Positions 34,905 through 37,989 of a stretch of 37,989 nucleotides of DNA are shown here, piece by piece. Origin of the DNA: Akkermansiaceae bacterium (GTDB lineage: Bacteria; Verrucomicrobiota; Verrucomicrobiia; Verrucomicrobiales; Akkermansiaceae). Position numbers and translations under genes: made by a program. The stretch is taken from the NCBI GenBank assembly GCA_025354565.1, contig JANXMQ010000047.1, positions 1-37,989 on the forward strand, in the 5' to 3' direction. The stretch's first letter is position 1. Every line of letters starts with the position of its first letter. The notes beneath the pieces are model-generated. The model had not been told where the DNA came from, ran no database searches, and saw only the letters and a program-made list of their open reading frames with translations.

Positions 34905-36725
34905 TTATTTCAAGTCGTCCGGCACTACCTGTTCACCCGCAATGGTCAGCGGGGCATCCACCACCGGACGCACCCCGAGTTCACTGACCTCACGCCGATA
35001 CCATCCCCGCACGCGGTAGATGCCGAGCGCCACCGCCGCACACGATGGCAACACATAAACAAACTGTTGGAGAATGGCGAAGCCGATCGTGAGAGTTAAG
35101 CCAAAGGCCACGGCTAGCACACCCAGGATATCGATAATGGATCCCAGCGACAGCGCGGTTCCCGGCAGGCTGCGCACCTCCTTGCTGATGCCGCCCCAGA
35201 ACCCGCCGGGCCGCACCTTGCGGTAAAACTCCTCGAGTTGCTCTTTGGAACTGGGGCGGGTCAGCAAAGTGACGGCCAGTGTCAGCATCAGGACAATGCC
35301 GGTCTGAATGGCCATGCGGATCTCGAACTTCCAACCGAGGTAGGTCCCGATCCAGCCGGGATCGGCTTTTCCCCAAACGAGGCTCAGGACCAGATAGAGA
35401 ATCGCCACGGCAATCCCCCCGACCAGCGCGGTGATTTCCGACCAGGCGTTGATGCGCCACCAGAACCAGCGGAAGAACGACACAATGGCCCCCCCTAAGT
35501 AAATCATGGTCATGAACTCCATGACCGCGGTGATCGAACTCAGCAACGGCACGATCGCCGCCGCCGATAGCATCAGCAATACGCTCGATAGGCGGGCACA
35601 GCCGATCAACTCGCGCGAGGTCGCATTCTTGCGCATGAACCGCTTGTAAATGTCGTTGGTTAAATAGGACGACCCCCAATTGAGCTGGCACACGATGGTG
35701 CTGGTGAAGGCGGCGATGAACGAGGTGACCACCAACCCCCGCAATCCCGCATCCAGACTTTTGCGCACCACCAGCGGATAGGCCTGGGTGATGCTTTCGT
35801 TACCCGTTAGAATTGGGAACCAGACAATCGAAACCAGCGCGACCGGGATCCAGATCCAGGGACGGATCGCCTGGAAAATCGTGAACAGCAGCGTCGCCTT
35901 AACGGCATCCTTCTCATCCCGGCAGGCGCTCATGCGCTGCATCACGAAACCGCCCGCATCCGCCCACCACATCAACCCAAGGTTGATCATCAAGGCCGCA
36001 ACCTGCCCATCCCGGCTCTGCATTGATGGGAATAGAGCGGTGTGGCTTGGGCCGTAATTCGGCAATGAGTTCACCGTATCGATCACCGATTTCATCCCGC
36101 CTGCTTGATGGACACAGATGACTGCCAGCGCGGTCATGCTGCCGACTTTGACCACAAACCCGATCATGTCGGTCATCACCGAACCATACAACCCGGATGC
36201 CACCGCATAGGTCAGGGCCACCGTCACGCAAATCCCGATCGAAGCGTATTGGTTCCACCCCGTTAGAGTCGAGAGCACCGCCGTCATCCCGAAGGTCACC
36301 CAGGCGATGGAGATGGTGTTCTGGAAGAATCCGCCGTAAAACGCCCGGAATCCCCGTAGGATGGCTGACGACTTGCCCGAGTAGCGGAACTCGTAAAGCT
36401 GGACATCCGTCACCAGGCAGGCGCGCCGCCAGAGGCGCGAAAACAACACCACCCCGGCAGACAACGTGATCACTCCGGAGAACATCCACCAGACGCGCTG
36501 AATCCCGTCGGTACGGACGATTTCGGTAATCACCAGTGGCGTGTCCGAGGCGAAGCTGCCGGCTGCCATGCTGATGCCAAGCGCCCACCAAGGTAGGGAA
36601 CGCCCGCCGAGAAAAAAGTCATCAGTGCCGCGACCTGCCTTTTTGGCATACCAAATGCCGACCACCGCCAGCATCAACAAGTAGCTGGCGATGATAATGT
36701 AATCAATGGTGGCCAAATGGTTCAT
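34905..36725 (-). CDS. Sodium/solute symporter (SSS family)
   Basis: This is a 606-residue inner-membrane protein with about 13-14 hydrophobic helices, typical of the SSF family (SGLT/PanF/NanT-like). The N-terminus YIIIASYLLMLAVVGIWYAK is followed by TDDFFLGGRSLPWWALGISM, the family consensus, and by GSFASDTPLV at the sodium-binding region of helix 1-2. Helix 8 sodium-site residues appear in VVTSFIAAFTSTIVCQLNWG. The C-terminal end (RREVSELGVRPVVDAPLTI) is cytoplasmic. SSS porters in such loci import mono- or oligosaccharides or uronic acids; the substrate cannot be read. It is the first intact gene of the operon with GH106, the isomerase and rhaT. A candidate operator lies about 160 nt upstream of the ATG, close to possible hexamers TTGTTC-17-CACAAT. 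Confidence 0.9.
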   Translation of the reverse strand: MNHLATIDYIIIASYLLMLAVVGIWYAKKAGRGTDDFFLGGRSLPWWALGISMAAGSFASDTPLVITEIVRTDGIQRVWWMFSGVITLSAGVVLFSRLWRRACLVTDVQLYEFRYSGKSSAILRGFRAFYGGFFQNTISIAWVTFGMTAVLSTLTGWNQYASIGICVTVALTYAVASGLYGSVMTDMIGFVVKVGSMTALAVICVHQAGGMKSVIDTVNSLPNYGPSHTALFPSMQSRDGQVAALMINLGLMWWADAGGFVMQRMSACRDEKDAVKATLLFTIFQAIRPWIWIPVALVSIVWFPILTGNESITQAYPLVVRKSLDAGLRGLVVTSFIAAFTSTIVCQLNWGSSYLTNDIYKRFMRKNATSRELIGCARLSSVLLMLSAAAIVPLLSSITAVMEFMTMIYLGGAIVSFFRWFWWRINAWSEITALVGGIAVAILYLVLSLVWGKADPGWIGTYLGWKFEIRMAIQTGIVLMLTLAVTLLTRPSSKEQLEEFYRKVRPGGFWGGISKEVRSLPGTALSLGSIIDILGVLAVAFGLTLTIGFAILQQFVYVLPSCAAVALGIYRVRGWYRREVSELGVRPVVDAPLTIAGEQVVPDDLK

Positions 36726-36883
36726 TAACGGATGGGCGTTGCCGACTGGCGGTGAGTGAGGTTCATGATCAGGAAAGGATATTGGAATGCGGATTCATGT
36801 CCAGCTAGGCCCAATCAAGGACATTGAAAGAACCCGGAGTGGCTACAGTGGCGATAAATTGTGCACATTTTTGTGGCCACGAA

Positions 36884-36903
36884 CAATGGTGTTACGTGCA
36901 AAA
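36884..36903 (-). promoter_or_regulatory. Candidate operator upstream of SSS symporter
   Basis: On the minus strand it reads TTTTGCACGTAACACCATTG. It matches the extended site at 10728-10748 at 16 of 20 positions, identical at TTTTGCACG and CCATTG. Its distance to the start codon (158 nt) nearly equals that in the beta-strand-repeat gene (155 nt), and a -35-like TTGTTC overlaps its end. Confidence 0.55.
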
Positions 36904-36979
36904 CAGCCGCGAAGTCGTGCGTGGCTCCCTGCTCTGGGGAGAGCCCTGGAGCCCCTTCCCGCAGGACTGCCCGCGGCGC

Positions 36980-37647
36980 TCAAAGTACCTGTCCGAGCGC
37001 ATCGTAGCGTCGGACCCTGGCGACCAGCGATTGGAGATCCACTCGCGCCAGCCCGCAGATTTCGTCGGCAGCGCCGTAGCTCATGACCAAATCGGAGCCG
37101 TCGATAAACGCGCCGGTGGTGAAGACGCAGGGAACAGGGAAGCGTTTGGGCTGTTCCCACGGCTGATCGGCGATGAAGAGGCGCTCTGGACAGCGATGCT
37201 TGATTTTAGGATAGGAGCCCGCGTCGTCCTGCAGGATCATGAACGACTGGGTGTAGCCGAGGTGCTGGTCTTTTTTGCCATGATATGGCAACAGCCACTC
37301 AGTCGGCGAAATCCGGATCGGAGCCGTGCTGGCTCCAATCCGCTCGTCCTCCCAATCAAAAAGCGGCCCTGCAATGAAGGATGAATTGCAATCCGAACTG
37401 GCAAAGGACTCAAGGGACCTGGCGTTGGAGTAGTGGATAGAGGGAACATTACGCTCCGCACCTTGCGGCAATGCCGCAGGCGTCACCGGTCGGTGGATTA
37501 TCACGGTCTGCGGCTCACCATCGATTTCAAAACTCTCCGGGAAAGCAACGACGTCGCGGTTCTCGCCAAACTCGGCATTGGTCAGGGGCGTGATGTAGGA
37601 GAAGGCTTGCGCGTAGTTGCGGGTTTTCAGAGACTCCAGATCTTGTT
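36980..37647 (-). pseudogene. GH130 C-terminal half, fused to transposase
   Basis: About 222 residues of a GH130-type enzyme (beta-mannoside phosphorylase/hydrolase family, five-bladed beta-propeller). Visible family features are YAQAFSYITPLTNAEFGENR, IIHRPVTP, FDWEDERIGASTAPI, EWLLPYHGKKDQHLGYTQSF and the ending SDLVMSYGAADEICGLARVD. Family members are usually 320 residues or more. The first blades, which carry part of the active site, are missing and replaced in frame by an IS4-type transposase N-terminus (junction near 37647). The product is almost certainly inactive. It would have been the gene upstream of the SSS symporter. Confidence 0.8.
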
Positions 37648-37989
37648 GCGCGTCCGAGAAGCCGGAAATGGCGATGGGGCCTTCTCGTTCAAAGGTCTGT
37701 TGGACGCGCTCCAATCGCGTTGCTGAACAGAGCGCCCGCATGGATGCGACGACGGGATTGAATAATCCGAAGAGGAACAGGCCGAAGTAGGTGCGTCGGT
37801 CGAGTTCGCGCAGGCCGTGTTGTTCGCGCCGATCCGCTACGATTGCGTCGCCGGATTTGTCGAGTAGATCGAGAAAACGTTCGAGTAGTTTCCAGCCAGC
37901 GAGTTGTTCCTCGGTGATGATTTTTTGCTTCGGCTTAGACACGCGGAGCATTGAGACATACTCGATAAAATCGTACAAGTGACAATTTC
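37648..37989 (-). mobile_element. IS4-family transposase N-terminal fragment
   Basis: The frame open to the window edge encodes LAGWKLLERFLDLLDKSGDA, RRTYFGLFLFGLFNPVVASM, RALCSATRLERVQQ and PIAISGFSDAQ, the N-terminal region of IS4-type DDE transposases. After SDAQ, at residue 111 counted from the ATG at 37978, it runs without a stop into GH130 sequence. The catalytic DDE domain is absent, so it cannot transpose. The insertion end beyond 37989 is not visible. Confidence 0.75.

Overview
The window reads as the chromosome of a member of the Verrucomicrobiota, most likely order Verrucomicrobiales. Four kinds of evidence support this. There is a complete four-gene 'Verru_Chthon' prepilin-like cassette. 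There are very repetitive autotransporter-associated beta-strand proteins, one of which ends in a PEP-CTERM sorting signal. There is a typical C-terminal domain beginning with a DYDGDG motif. Finally, glycoside hydrolases are clustered with a LacI/AraC-hybrid regulator. Codon use is GC-rich throughout. Taxonomy is inferred from gene content only.

Layout. 1-377: left edge, possibly an IS end. 378-1559 (-): XylR-type regulator. 2203-4920 (+): secreted GH31. 5266-7035 (-): broken PEP-CTERM beta-strand-repeat gene carrying a 137-bp MITE. 7134-10574 (-): intact beta-strand-repeat protein. 10925-11433 (-): cytochrome c relic. 11587-17768 (-): five translationally coupled genes, four of them the Verru_Chthon cassette D-B-C-A. 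18091-18545: second copy of the leader of the beta-strand-repeat gene, abutting a group II intron remnant. 18574-36725 (-): carbohydrate locus with a clan GH-A hydrolase, SGNH acetylesterase, GH31, GH78 rhamnosidase, RhaT, an AraA-like isomerase, GH106 rhamnosidase and an SSS symporter. 36980-37989 (-): GH130 C-terminal half fused in frame to an IS4-family transposase N-terminus.

How the genes fit together. Secreted GH78 and GH106 alpha-L-rhamnosidases, two GH31 enzymes, a GH-A hydrolase and an acetylesterase would deconstruct an acetylated, rhamnose-containing plant or algal glycan outside the cytoplasm. RhaT and the SSS symporter would import the sugars. The AraA-like isomerase, two bases upstream of rhaT, would start catabolism. 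The XylR-type regulator is the obvious candidate controller. A shared motif, TTTTGCACGnAnnnCCATTG in its best form, lies upstream of the regulator/GH31 pair, the beta-strand-repeat gene, its orphan leader copy and the SSS symporter. A related spaced form lies upstream of the GH-A hydrolase. This looks like one locally encoded regulon.

The window also holds many broken pieces: C-terminal relics of a GH51 and of a GH106/GH2-like enzyme, a transposase-GH130 chimera, a cytochrome relic, a mosaic beta-strand-repeat pseudogene and a group II intron tail. The best-supported unusual item is the MITE: removing it with one copy of its TA target duplication restores the disrupted reading frame exactly.
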